A DNA stretch of 64,000 nucleotides from contig NZ_JAIELN010000009.1 of NCBI RefSeq assembly GCF_019753045.1, positions 62,001-126,000 of the forward strand, written 5' to 3'. Shown here one piece after another: positions 48,007 through 56,379 of this stretch. A model generated the notes under the pieces. That model was not told the origin of the DNA, ran no database searches, and worked only from the letters and a program-made list of their open reading frames with translations. Positions within the stretch are counted from its first letter, which is position 1; each line of letters starts with the position of its first letter. Origin of the DNA: Hyphomicrobium sp. Lineage in GTDB: Bacteria > Pseudomonadota > Alphaproteobacteria > Rhizobiales > Hyphomicrobiaceae. Both the position numbers and the translations under genes were made by a program.

Positions 48007-48345
48007 TCACGCATACTGGAAGACCTCATCGACAAGGTGGTCCCAAATCCATTCGGAACCTCGATGAACGAGAACCCATTCGAAGGATCGCTCGACGCGT
48101 CTATACTTGAACCGCTGAACCATTCCTGCATTGAAAAGGAATGCACTGCGACGCGAGGGTAGCTTAAGGGCCAATTGCCCCTCGTGCAGATAGGCAAACA
48201 ATCTGCCGTTGTGTCCCATTCCGACGATTTCCCTCCGACCCGAGACCGTGATGGGTTCGGCACCAAATTCCATCATACGCGCCAGCAAACGGGCATACTG
48301 CTTAGAGATGCTGACGGGCTGCCAGATTGAACGCTCGCCGTCCAT
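48007..48345 (-). CDS. TfoX N-terminal-like small protein
   Basis: A 112-aa protein with Gly-Arg-Leu-Phe-Ala-Tyr-Leu, Leu-Ala-Leu-Lys-Leu-Pro-Ser-Arg-Arg and Ser-Phe-Glu-Trp-Val-Leu-Val, the order seen in short TfoX/Sxy N-domain-like proteins (metal or nucleotide binding not established). It ends Val-Phe-Gln-Tyr-Ala. The ATG at 48345 lacks a strong ribosome-binding site. It is alone in this direction; an FNR-like box lies about 150 nt upstream. Confidence 0.5.
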   Translation of the reverse strand: MDGERSIWQPVSISKQYARLLARMMEFGAEPITVSGRREIVGMGHNGRLFAYLHEGQLALKLPSRRSAFLFNAGMVQRFKYRRVERSFEWVLVHRGSEWIWDHLVDEVFQYA

Positions 48346-48885
48346 TGGTGATTACTCCAGAGATACATTCGACTTTTTTCAGGGGCCGCACGTGAACGAT
48401 CAGATCGGCGTCCGTTGAAAGGAATTTTGCAAAAACATTGCCGTCGACCGACCGTTCACTGTCCGGAATTTAAATCGTCCGGCCATGCACCATTTGATCT
48501 CGATCAAGCCGTGACATATGTCGCACACAGATGATTTATGCAGTCTTGCAACCTAAGGACGCCGCGTGTTTTCGGATCGCGAGCGTTCTCGCTCGCCCTT
48601 TCGAACATCGTGGCTCCTTCCGCTTTTTGCTGTCGCGCAGGCGACGTCGCGAAGACGAACAAAGGCCTGTTTCCGGGGTAATCTTAATGGATCTTTCGAT
48701 CCGCCGCCTTGAGCCTCGGCTTCACTGGCGAAGCGCCGAGTAAGGCCACCATCGATCACCTCGGTCCGTTGACATGCGTCAAGGCAAAAATGCGTCAGTG
48801 ACGTTGAACTTCCGCGCAAGGTGTCCATTTCTTTTACTCGAGATGGTTGGGCGCCAGTGTCATTCCCCAGGATGACGTATCCAAA
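48346..48885. other. Intergenic region with FNR-like box
   Basis: About 540 nt. It holds a perfect FNR/FixK-type box at 48494-48507, a GACATATGTC palindrome just after it, and otherwise no supported gene; a 70-codon frame at 48531 has no family signal. Confidence 0.4.
48494..48507. promoter_or_regulatory. FNR/FixK-type binding site
   Basis: TTGAT-CTCG-ATCAA matches the FNR consensus in all ten conserved positions. If used at -41.5 for the rightward genes, transcription would start near 48542, some 340 nt before the next plus-strand gene; it could instead serve the minus gene at 48345. Confidence 0.55.
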
Positions 48886-50883
48886 ATGGATGGATCGAGC
48901 GAAAAACGGCACAGGTTCGTTGAAACGCAAATCGAAGGCCGCGGGGTTCGTGACCCTCTCGTCCTCGATGCGATGCGAACAGTGCCGCGCGAAATCTTCG
49001 TTCCACATGAACTCGCAGCAGAGGCCTATGATGATACGCCCCTGCCGATCGGTTCCAGACAAACGATCTCCCAGCCTTATATCGTCGCCTTCATGATCGA
49101 AGCGCTATGTCTGCGCGGTGGCGAAAAGGTCTTGGAGATCGGTGCCGGATCTGGTTATGCCGCGGCCGTGTTGGCGCAAATTGCGGGCGAGGTTTACACG
49201 ATCGAACGCATCGGCGAACTGGCGGCACGGGCCAACGAGAATCTGGCAAACGCTGGCTACGACGATGTGCACGTGCGGCACGCCGATGGCACGCAAGGCT
49301 GGCAGCAGGAAGCGCCATTCGATGCCATTCTGGTCTCGGCTGGCGCGCCCGATGTACCGACCACGCTGCTTCATCAACTAAAGGTCGGCGGTCGGATGAT
49401 CGTACCCATCGGGGACAATTTCCGCTCCCAAGAATTAGTGCGCATTACGAGAACCGGCGATGAAGATTTCGAGCAGGAAGACATAGCCGACGTACGCTTC
49501 GTGCCGTTGATCGGAAAGGAGGGATGGGAAACTGCGGAGGACGAATGGGAGGTGAAGCCACCGCGACTCGTTCGTGCGCGACCCGCCGTGAGCATCTCGG
49601 TGCCATCCCTGATCGCCAAGAACGCGGAGATCTTCACGCAGATACGAGACGCGAAATTCGAACCGCTTCTCGATCGCATCGGTAATTCACGGATCGTCCT
49701 GATCGGCGAAGCAAGTCATGGCACTTCCGAGTTCTACCGAATGCGAGCGCGCATTACGCAGCGCTTGATCGAAGAGAAGGGATTCAACTTTGTCGCCGCC
49801 GAGGCGGACTGGCCCGATGCGGCGCGCATCGATCACTATGCGCGACATCGAGACGTGCCGCCGTCAGAATGGACGGCGTTTGCAAGATTCCCGACGTGGA
49901 TGTGGCGGAACGCAGAAACCCGCAACTTCGTCGACTGGCTCCATAAGCACAACGCGACGCGCGCATATGATCTGCGAGCGGCTTTCTACGGGCTGGATCT
50001 CTACAGTTTATATAACTCGGTGCGGGTGGTCCTTACTTATCTCGATACTGTCGATCCAGACCTCGCAGCGATTGCTCGGGAACGTTATGGGTGCCTTAGC
50101 CCTTGGGAGGCCGACCCATCTGCTTACGGTCGCGCCGCGCTGACCGGGGCTTATCGAAAGTGCGAGGAAGATGTCTCGCACGTCTTGGTGGACTTACTCG
50201 AGAAACAACAAGCCTATACGATGACTGACGGCGAACGCTTCTTCGACGCTGCTCAAAATGCGCGTTTGATTTCGAATGCCGAGCGCTACTATCGCACGAT
50301 GTATTATGGCTCGCGCGCATCGTGGAACTTGCGCGATAGCCACATGTTCGAAACCCTGAACCAGCTGCTCACTCATCATGGCGCAAATTCGAAGGCGATC
50401 ATTTGGGCCCATAACTCTCATATAGGCGATGCATCGGCGACGGAGATGAGCCGGCGTGGCGAATACAATATCGGACAACTCTGCAGACGAAACTTCGGGA
50501 CCGATTGCTTCAGCATAGGCTTCGGCACGAACGACGGCACGGTTGCAGCCGCTTCGAACTGGGACGGGGCCATGGAGGTCATGAATGTCCGGCCGGCGCA
50601 CGCCCAAAGCTATGAGCGGCTCTTCCATCTGACGAACGCTCCGGGATTGATGCTTTCGCTTCAGGAAGAGACCGAGCTTCGCGCAAAGTTGATGCGACCA
50701 CTCCTCGAACGCGCGATCGGCGTCATCTATCGTCCCGATAGCGAACTCGCGAGCCACTACTTCGAGGCAACCCTGCCCCTCCAATTTGACGAATACATAT
50801 GGATCGACCGAACAAGCGCCGTTAAGCCTCTCGCTAGTATCGAACTAGAGGGAATGCCCGAAACTTATCCGTTTGGCGTCTAG
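48886..50883 (+). CDS. Protein-L-isoaspartate methyltransferase / erythromycin-esterase-like fusion
   Basis: A two-domain protein of 665 aa. Residues about 1-210 are a PCMT: Thr-Ile-Ser-Gln-Pro-Tyr-Ile-Val-Ala, SAM motif Val-Leu-Glu-Ile-Gly-Ala-Gly-Ser-Gly-Tyr, Val-Pro-Ile-Gly. This repairs isoaspartyl residues with SAM. The rest is an EreA/EreB-like esterase domain: Leu-Ile-Gly-Glu-Ala-Ser-His-Gly-Thr, Glu-Ala-Asp-Trp-Pro-Asp-Ala, Phe-Tyr-Gly-Leu-Asp, and Trp-Ala-His-Asn-Ser-His-Ile-Gly-Asp, keeping the catalytic-type Glu and His. In such fusions the natural substrate of the esterase half is not known; macrolide resistance should not be assumed. ATG 48886 is preferred over TTG 48847; the ribosome-binding site is weak. 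Confidence 0.85.
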   Translation: MDGSSEKRHRFVETQIEGRGVRDPLVLDAMRTVPREIFVPHELAAEAYDDTPLPIGSRQTISQPYIVAFMIEALCLRGGEKVLEIGAGSGYAAAVLAQIAGEVYTIERIGELAARANENLANAGYDDVHVRHADGTQGWQQEAPFDAILVSAGAPDVPTTLLHQLKVGGRMIVPIGDNFRSQELVRITRTGDEDFEQEDIADVRFVPLIGKEGWETAEDEWEVKPPRLVRARPAVSISVPSLIAKNAEIFTQIRDAKFEPLLDRIGNSRIVLIGEASHGTSEFYRMRARITQRLIEEKGFNFVAAEADWPDAARIDHYARHRDVPPSEWTAFARFPTWMWRNAETRNFVDWLHKHNATRAYDLRAAFYGLDLYSLYNSVRVVLTYLDTVDPDLAAIARERYGCLSPWEADPSAYGRAALTGAYRKCEEDVSHVLVDLLEKQQAYTMTDGERFFDAAQNARLISNAERYYRTMYYGSRASWNLRDSHMFETLNQLLTHHGANSKAIIWAHNSHIGDASATEMSRRGEYNIGQLCRRNFGTDCFSIGFGTNDGTVAAASNWDGAMEVMNVRPAHAQSYERLFHLTNAPGLMLSLQEETELRAKLMRPLLERAIGVIYRPDSELASHYFEATLPLQFDEYIWIDRTSAVKPLASIELEGMPETYPFGV

Positions 50884-50932
50884 AAGGCGGGCGAGAGGAC
50901 ACTGCACGATCAACCCAGGTGAGTGATGCGCG

Positions 50933-51970
50933 ATGAAGGCACTTGTCTATAAAGGCCCCGGTCAGAAGATCGTTGAAGATCGGCCCATCCCTGAAGTTAA
51001 AGAACCGAACGATGCCATCGTCAAAATTTCTAAGACGACGATTTGCGGAACGGATCTTCATATCCTGAAGGGTGATGTTCCAACTTGCAGCCCCGGCCGG
51101 ATACTTGGTCACGAGGGAACGGGAACTGTCGAAAAGATCGGCGCAGGCGTCACTGCCTTTCGACCCGGCGACCGCGTGCTCATCTCGTGCATCTCAGCCT
51201 GTGGCCGTTGCGAATATTGCCGGCGGGGCATGTATTCACATTGCACGACGGGCGGTTGGATTCTCGGCAACGAGATTGACGGAACGCAGGCGGAGTACGT
51301 GCGGATTCCGCATGCTGACACAAGCCTCTATCGGATCCCGGAAGGAGCTGACGAGGAAGCGCTCGTGATGCTCAGCGATATCCTGCCAACAGGATTCGAG
51401 TGCGGCGTCCTCAACGGCAAGGTTGCGCCAGGCAGCACAGTCGCAATCGTCGGCGCGGGTCCGATTGGACTGGCCGCCCTGCTAACGGCGCAGTTCTATT
51501 CGCCAGCCGAAATCATCATGATCGATCCCGACAAAAATCGCCTCGAAGTGACCAAACGTTTTGGGGCAACGGCAACTGTCAACGCGACAGGCGTCGAAGC
51601 GGCAAAGACCGTCATGAAAATGACCGGCGGGCGCGGCGTCGATACGGCGATCGAGGCTGTTGGTGTACCCGCTTCATTTCTAACCTGCGAGGACATCGTT
51701 GCCCCAGGCGGAACGATCGCCAATGTCGGTGTGCATGGCGTCAAAGTCGATCTGCACCTTGAGCGACTCTGGAGCCAGAACATCAGCATTACGACACGGC
51801 TTGTCGATACTGTCACCACACCGATGCTGCTTAAAGTAGTTCAGGCCCATAAAATAGATCCGACCAAGCTGATCACGCATCGTTTCAAGTTCGACAAAAT
51901 CCTCGATGCCTACGACACTTTCAGCCGCGCAGCGGAGACGCGCGCACTCAAGGTCGTGATCGAAGCCTGA
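50933..51970 (+). CDS. Zinc-dependent alcohol dehydrogenase (MDR family)
   Basis: A medium-chain dehydrogenase of 345 aa. Catalytic zinc ligands: Ile-Cys-Gly-Thr-Asp (Cys38) and Gly-His-Glu (about residue 60). Structural zinc: Cys-Gly-Arg-Cys-Glu-Tyr-Cys then Cys (four Cys). The NAD(P) site is Val-Gly-Ala-Gly-Pro-Ile-Gly, followed by Ile-Asp-Pro-Asp, where the acidic residue suggests NAD rather than NADP. Closest in style to the group often annotated as isopropanol or glutathione-independent aldehyde dehydrogenases. It follows the PCMT fusion by 49 nt, possibly in one transcript, and ends at a shared terminator. Confidence 0.88.
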   Translation: MKALVYKGPGQKIVEDRPIPEVKEPNDAIVKISKTTICGTDLHILKGDVPTCSPGRILGHEGTGTVEKIGAGVTAFRPGDRVLISCISACGRCEYCRRGMYSHCTTGGWILGNEIDGTQAEYVRIPHADTSLYRIPEGADEEALVMLSDILPTGFECGVLNGKVAPGSTVAIVGAGPIGLAALLTAQFYSPAEIIMIDPDKNRLEVTKRFGATATVNATGVEAAKTVMKMTGGRGVDTAIEAVGVPASFLTCEDIVAPGGTIANVGVHGVKVDLHLERLWSQNISITTRLVDTVTTPMLLKVVQAHKIDPTKLITHRFKFDKILDAYDTFSRAAETRALKVVIEA

Positions 51971-51988
51971 AACAGCGCATTACGCACA

Positions 51989-52016
51989 GTCGGCCGATGA
52001 TTGTCGGCCGACCTTT
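51989..52016. terminator. Bidirectional terminator
   Basis: A 9-bp stem (GTCGGCCGA / TCGGCCGAC) with a 6-nt loop and trailing TTT, between the convergent alcohol dehydrogenase and MlaD-type genes. Confidence 0.75.
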
Positions 52017-52030
52017 CCTGGGAATGGGCC

Positions 52031-53158
52031 TTAAGCGGTTTTGCATGTCCAAACGACGAGATCGGTGACGACCTTTTCGAACACTTGATTAAGAGCCGCC
52101 ACGGCGCTCGCCTCGTCCACGACGCTCGAAGAAGGGATACGAGCCTCAAACAACTTCGCACCGAGGATGTTACCATTTTCGCCGATGATCTTTGCCGAAA
52201 AAGCAATTTCCGCAGTGGGCGTTTCTGACATAACGACTTGGAAGCTGCGCAAATCTATCAAGAGCTGGTAATCGATTTTGAGCCCGTCGGGCTGGCGGCC
52301 AAGCGTCTTCAGATAGCCGGCGTTCTCGAAACTTTGAACCACACGTGATTGCACGAGCCGGCTTAATGTATCCGGCCATTTTGCTTGGAACGCTGTCGCC
52401 CGGTCGCCGGACGGCGTTACGACGGCAACCTGATCGTTGAAGACGCTGCCGACCACGTCCGGTTCAGGAACGACGAGCTGTCCTTGGGGAATTTTCGCCA
52501 GAGATGGAAACGCGTCCGCGGCTTTTAGGTCAAATACATGGGCTGATGCTTTCTGAGTTCCTCCACCTGTCATTCGCTCGAGCCCCGAAAGTATTCCGTC
52601 AACGCGATCCGAGTTGCGGGCAAGCGCGCCAGAGAAGGTATTGATATTTGCAATCAGCGAACGCAACGGCTCGGCATTATCAGTTACGACAGCGTCGATG
52701 TGGCGAAGAACGCTTCGCGCTGACTCCGTCATGTTTTGACCTGCATCAGGATCCGCGGAAAGAAGCGGCGGCTGATTGTCGGTCGATGTCACCGGCGAAG
52801 CGTTCGCCGCTCCACCGTCTAATGAGAGAACCGGTGAACCCGTGAGTCCCTGAAATGCAATTGCGACCTTCGTGTCGGCGCGAACCGGCGTATCGTGGTC
52901 AATGGAGATGAGCGCCGTCACCTGTTTCGGATTTTCTGGGTTCAAGTGCAGCGCAACGACTTCTCCGACGCGGATGCCGTTGAACTGCACACCAGAACCC
53001 TTCAGAAGCCCGGAAACCGTATTTTCAAATCGTACGCGGTAGAGCGCTTGCTTTGTCAGGCCACCGGCATGGTTCAGCCAGTAGACAAACGCAAAAGCTG
53101 CTGCGACAGCGAAAAGCGTAAAAATGCCTATCAACGTATAGCGCGCGCGGATTTCCAT
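52031..53158 (-). CDS. MlaD/MCE protein fused to ABC auxiliary (PqiC-like) domain
   Basis: The periplasmic substrate-binding part of a lipid ABC transporter. One N-terminal membrane anchor is followed by an MCE domain (Tyr-Arg-Val-Arg-Phe-Glu-Asn, Val-Gln-Phe-Asn-Gly-Ile-Arg-Val-Gly-Glu-Val), then a helical region, then a C-terminal domain from about residue 215 like the ABC-type transport auxiliary lipoproteins (Arg-Ala-Thr-Ala-Phe-Gln-Ala-Lys-Trp-Pro-Asp-Thr-Leu; Ile-Asp-Tyr-Gln-Leu-Leu-Ile-Asp-Leu-Arg-Ser-Phe). In most operons this last part is a separate lipoprotein. ATG 53158 is preferred over the longer frame. Downstream of the ATPase gene by 10 nt. Confidence 0.82.
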   Translation of the reverse strand: MEIRARYTLIGIFTLFAVAAAFAFVYWLNHAGGLTKQALYRVRFENTVSGLLKGSGVQFNGIRVGEVVALHLNPENPKQVTALISIDHDTPVRADTKVAIAFQGLTGSPVLSLDGGAANASPVTSTDNQPPLLSADPDAGQNMTESARSVLRHIDAVVTDNAEPLRSLIANINTFSGALARNSDRVDGILSGLERMTGGGTQKASAHVFDLKAADAFPSLAKIPQGQLVVPEPDVVGSVFNDQVAVVTPSGDRATAFQAKWPDTLSRLVQSRVVQSFENAGYLKTLGRQPDGLKIDYQLLIDLRSFQVVMSETPTAEIAFSAKIIGENGNILGAKLFEARIPSSSVVDEASAVAALNQVFEKVVTDLVVWTCKTA

Positions 53159-53168
53159 CCAGGCCCCC

Positions 53169-53960
53169 TCAAACAGACAATCGTGCGGATTCGTGTTCGA
53201 GCAGCCGCCCTCGCTGCCCACGAAAATAGGACATGACCCAGGGGTGCTCACTGGAAAGCATTGCGGACATCGGACCATCCGCCACGATTTTACCGTCTGC
53301 CAGTACGGCGATGCGATCGCAGACCGCGTGCAGGGTGTTTAAATCGTGGGTGATCATGAAGACTGTCAGACCGAGCGTCTTTTGGAGCGTTCGAATCAAA
53401 GCATCAAATTCGCCGGCCGATATGGGATCGAGGCCGGAGGTCGGTTCGTCGAGAAACACCAGTTCCGGATCGAGTGCCAGCGCGCGGGCCAGCGCCACGC
53501 GCTTCGTCATGCCACCGGAGAGCTCGGAAGGGAACTTATTCTCGTCCTTCCTGGATATCCCGACCATGGCGAGCTTCGTCGCCGCCAGCTCTTCGAGCAT
53601 GTCTTCCGGGAGACGCAAGAATTCACGCATCGGAAATTGTACATTCTGAATGACCGTCAACGACGAGAACAACGCGCCATTCTGAAATAGGACACCCCAG
53701 CGCCGCTGGAACGCACGACGAGCATCGTCGTCGAGAGCATTCAAATCCTGCCCCAGCACCTCGATCGTACCGGAGCGCTTCGGCAGCAGTCCGATGATTG
53801 TGCGCAGGAGAACGGATTTGCCGCTGCCCGAACCGCCTACGAGCCCAAGAATCTCGCCGCGCCGAACGTCCAAGGAAATATGATCAAGCACGATCCGATC
53901 ATGGAAGCCGACGACCAAATCGCGGACACGGATTACAGGCTGGACTGCGGCAGCTTGCAT
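53169..53960 (-). CDS. Lipid ABC transporter ATP-binding protein (MlaF-like)
   Basis: The cytoplasmic ATPase of the Mla-type transporter, 263 aa. Walker A Gly-Gly-Ser-Gly-Ser-Gly-Lys-Ser, Q-loop Leu-Phe-Gln-Asn-Gly-Ala-Leu-Phe, signature Leu-Ser-Gly-Gly-Met, Walker B Leu-Val-Phe-Leu-Asp-Glu-Pro-Thr-Ser-Gly-Leu-Asp-Pro and switch His (Ile-Thr-His-Asp). The Gly-Met ending of the signature and the Gln-Asn-Gly-Ala-Leu-Phe-Ser motif are typical of MCE-associated ATPases. It starts 3 nt after the permease stop, in an operon. Confidence 0.9.
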   Translation of the reverse strand: MQAAAVQPVIRVRDLVVGFHDRIVLDHISLDVRRGEILGLVGGSGSGKSVLLRTIIGLLPKRSGTIEVLGQDLNALDDDARRAFQRRWGVLFQNGALFSSLTVIQNVQFPMREFLRLPEDMLEELAATKLAMVGISRKDENKFPSELSGGMTKRVALARALALDPELVFLDEPTSGLDPISAGEFDALIRTLQKTLGLTVFMITHDLNTLHAVCDRIAVLADGKIVADGPMSAMLSSEHPWVMSYFRGQRGRLLEHESARLSV

Positions 53961-53963
53961 GTC

Positions 53964-55106
53964 TCACATACCAATCGACGCAAAAAAGATTGCGAATAGT
54001 CCGTCGAGAACAATGACGAGAAAGATGGATGTCACCACGGAAGCCGTCGTCTGAAGTCCGAGAGATTCTGCGCTGCCTTTGACTTTGAGACCCTCTGTGC
54101 ATGCTACGATGCCTATGACGAGCGCCATGAAGGGTGCCTTGATCATTCCCACTTTGAACTGCGTGATCGAGATTGCCTCCTTCAGCCGGGCGACGAAAAT
54201 TTCAGGACTCATCCCCCCGTACAACCAAGCGACCAATTCGGCTCCGTAAAGCGCCGACATCGACCCGAGGAACGTCAGGATCGGTAACGCGATCACCAGG
54301 GCAATCACGCGAGGCAGAATGAGAACGTCTACGGGATTGAAGCCCATAGTCCTCAGAGCGTCGATTTCTTCCCGCATTTTCATCGAGCCGAGCTCGGCCG
54401 TGTAGGAGCTTCCCGAACGCCCCGCCACCATGATGGCCACGATGAGCACGCCGATTTCGCGGAGGACGAGAATACCGACCATATCGACCACGTAGTCGTC
54501 CGCGCCGAATTTCCGGAAATGGAAAAATCCCTGCTGGGCAATGATCGCGCCTATCAAAAACGTTATCAGCAGGATGATCGGTACGGCCTGCCAAGCGACC
54601 CGATCGAGATGATGTACCGTGGATGTGAGCCGAAATTCCGAGGGCCTGAGCAGCGCTCGCAGCGTCGCGACGGAGACCGCGCCAAGCATATTGAGGAGCA
54701 ACAAGAAATTTTGCCAAGCGCTCGTTAACGCCTCGCCGACTGCTGCAAGCCCTGAATATTCCAAACGCGCTTTTGGATGCACACGATCGGCTTCTTCGCT
54801 CGACTTTTGCACGGCATCGAACAAGGCGGCGAATTGGCTTTGAAGCCCGATGATCTTCACTTCGCGTCCTCGCGATTTCAACTCGCGAGCTAGACGCGCA
54901 AGCTGCCACGCTCCGAACGTATCGAAGGCACGGACACCGCTCATATCTATAGACGTAGCATTCTGGTGATCGGCTTCCGCCAACAACGAGCTGACAATTT
55001 GATCGAGCGTCTTTGCACGCTCCGCGGTCCATTCGTTCGCCGCGGTAATCAGCGACGAATTCGCATCCCTAACGGACGTCAGCAGAGACGTGGATTCTCC
55101 GCTCAA
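53964..55106 (-). CDS. Lipid ABC transporter permease with STAS domain (MlaE-like)
   Basis: A 380-aa protein. The N-terminal ~110 residues form a STAS-like domain (Ile-Asp-Met-Ser-Gly-Val-Arg-Ala-Phe-Asp-Thr-Phe-Gly-Ala-Trp), which in separate form is MlaB. It is followed by the MlaE permease with five to six helices and the motifs Arg-Glu-Ile-Gly-Val-Leu, Gly-Arg-Ser-Gly-Ser-Ser and Glu-Ile-Asp-Ala-Leu-Arg-Thr-Met-Gly. STAS-MlaE fusions are common in alphaproteobacteria. Its start overlaps the CBS-BON stop by 4 nt, so translation is coupled. With MlaF and MlaD it forms an inner-membrane lipid transporter. Confidence 0.9.
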   Translation of the reverse strand: MSGESTSLLTSVRDANSSLITAANEWTAERAKTLDQIVSSLLAEADHQNATSIDMSGVRAFDTFGAWQLARLARELKSRGREVKIIGLQSQFAALFDAVQKSSEEADRVHPKARLEYSGLAAVGEALTSAWQNFLLLLNMLGAVSVATLRALLRPSEFRLTSTVHHLDRVAWQAVPIILLITFLIGAIIAQQGFFHFRKFGADDYVVDMVGILVLREIGVLIVAIMVAGRSGSSYTAELGSMKMREEIDALRTMGFNPVDVLILPRVIALVIALPILTFLGSMSALYGAELVAWLYGGMSPEIFVARLKEAISITQFKVGMIKAPFMALVIGIVACTEGLKVKGSAESLGLQTTASVVTSIFLVIVLDGLFAIFFASIGM

Positions 55107-55846
55107 GACACAGGTTCTGCCGGCTGAGATTGCTCCTTGTCGTCAGGCGAATACACGACCAGTCCAGAGACCGGATCGACCCACGCGAGATGGTTTCGAA
55201 CCTCTTTGACGCCCGGAACATTTTCCGCGGCTACCACGGCCGCCCGGTCTTGCTCATAGGCCGTAAACGAGCCCCAAAGGTCGACGATCCCATCCTTCAC
55301 TGTGGGGGTGATGAACTCAATGGCCATCCACGGTAGTTTGCGTAGCTCCGCGCGCACCTGTTCTCGGATGGCGGCATCGTCCTCGCGAACAGGACTACTG
55401 CCGCGAGCCAAGCCTGCCAGCGCCTGCACGATATTGGCGCGGCTTACAATCCCGACGACTTCGCCCGCCGTCACGACAGGCAGGCGCTTGATCTGATGCT
55501 TCTCCATGAGATGAACAATCTCTTCGACATCCGTGTCTTCGCCGATAGTGATCGGATCTCGCGTCATTACGTCGGCGACCTTGCGACCATGAGAACGAAT
55601 GTACTCTTCAGCAAGCGTTGCCGGCGCTGCCAGAAACGAACGCCAGCCCGATCTCTTGGCCGCCGTGCCTGTCTCAGCGCGGCGCAGGCAATCTCCTTCA
55701 GTGACGAGGCCAACAAGCGCCCCGCCGGCGTTGATCACGGGCAAGCCGCTGACGCGGAACTTCTGCATCGTCGCCGCCATGTCCACAATCGAACACTCTG
55801 GTGTGACCGACACCACATTCTTGGTCATGATGTCACGCGCTTTCAT
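55103..55846 (-). CDS. CBS-domain pair with C-terminal BON domain
   Basis: A 247-aa cytoplasmic-looking protein. CBS 1 begins Ala-Arg-Asp-Ile-Met-Thr-Lys-Asn-Val-Val; CBS 2 begins Val-Ala-Asp-Val-Met-Thr-Arg-Asp-Pro-Ile-Thr; residues about 175-235 are a BON domain (Val-Arg-Ala-Glu-Leu, Val-Lys-Asp-Gly-Ile-Val-Asp-Leu-Trp-Gly, Val-Pro-Gly-Val-Lys-Glu-Val-Arg-Asn). CBS pairs bind adenosyl nucleotides; BON domains bind lipids. The start at ATG 55846 has AAGGAG 6 nt upstream, and this 12-bp unit is duplicated in tandem. Overlap with the MlaE-type gene suggests energy-linked control of lipid transport, which is inference. Confidence 0.88.
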   Translation of the reverse strand: MKARDIMTKNVVSVTPECSIVDMAATMQKFRVSGLPVINAGGALVGLVTEGDCLRRAETGTAAKRSGWRSFLAAPATLAEEYIRSHGRKVADVMTRDPITIGEDTDVEEIVHLMEKHQIKRLPVVTAGEVVGIVSRANIVQALAGLARGSSPVREDDAAIREQVRAELRKLPWMAIEFITPTVKDGIVDLWGSFTAYEQDRAAVVAAENVPGVKEVRNHLAWVDPVSGLVVYSPDDKEQSQPAEPVS

Positions 55847-55902
55847 GATCAACTCCTTGATCAACTCCTTGCAGTGACTTGGTGTGCAGTACACCTTCCT
55901 CA

Positions 55903-56277
55903 CTATTGGTCCTTGCCTCGGCCGAACGGCGCCAGTGGCCCGCGCGCCGCTTGCCAGACTGTATCGGCGATGGCGGTGAAGCCCTTGCCATAGTCGTTGG
56001 TCGCCTGCTGCCAGAATTGCGCATAGACTTGATAGACGTCGCCGGCTGTCCTGCAGCTTGCGAGCTGCCCCGGGAAAGCGGCGTCCTTTGCAATGCGGTC
56101 GCCGACGAACCGGAGCCAGCTGTGCGCGATTTCTTCGCTAGCGTGCTGGGCGTCTGAATTCCAGTCTCCGACTCTCCCAGCCATTGGGTTCCACACTGGC
56201 AGCAGCGGAAAAATGCCAACCCCAAAGGCCGCATCCGGCGTCGCCCCGGGTTCTGAATATTGTTGACGATCAGACAT
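55903..56277 (-). CDS. Phasin-like PHA granule protein
   Basis: A 124-aa helical protein. The core Ala-Phe-Pro-Gly-Gln-Leu-Ala-Ser-Cys-Arg-Thr-Ala-Gly-Asp-Val-Tyr-Gln-Val-Tyr then Phe-Trp-Gln-Gln-Ala-Thr-Asn-Asp-Tyr is the phasin pattern. The N-terminus is low complexity. ATG 56277 has GGAGA upstream. It lies 100 nt after the PHA synthase gene in the same direction, so a role on PHA granules is likely. Confidence 0.75.
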   Translation of the reverse strand: MSDRQQYSEPGATPDAAFGVGIFPLLPVWNPMAGRVGDWNSDAQHASEEIAHSWLRFVGDRIAKDAAFPGQLASCRTAGDVYQVYAQFWQQATNDYGKGFTAIADTVWQAARGPLAPFGRGKDQ

Positions 56278-56379
56278 ATCAATATCTCCTACGCAAAAAA
56301 TGAACCCTCTCAAATCATTAGCTTCGCCCCGCCTGTCGTTTCCGCTCGATCGAAATCACGCACGATCAACCCGAAGATA

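Noticed and set aside
48886-50883. Macrolide resistance gene
   Set aside because: The erythromycin-esterase-like half is fused to an isoaspartate methyltransferase and such chromosomal relatives are not known to confer resistance.
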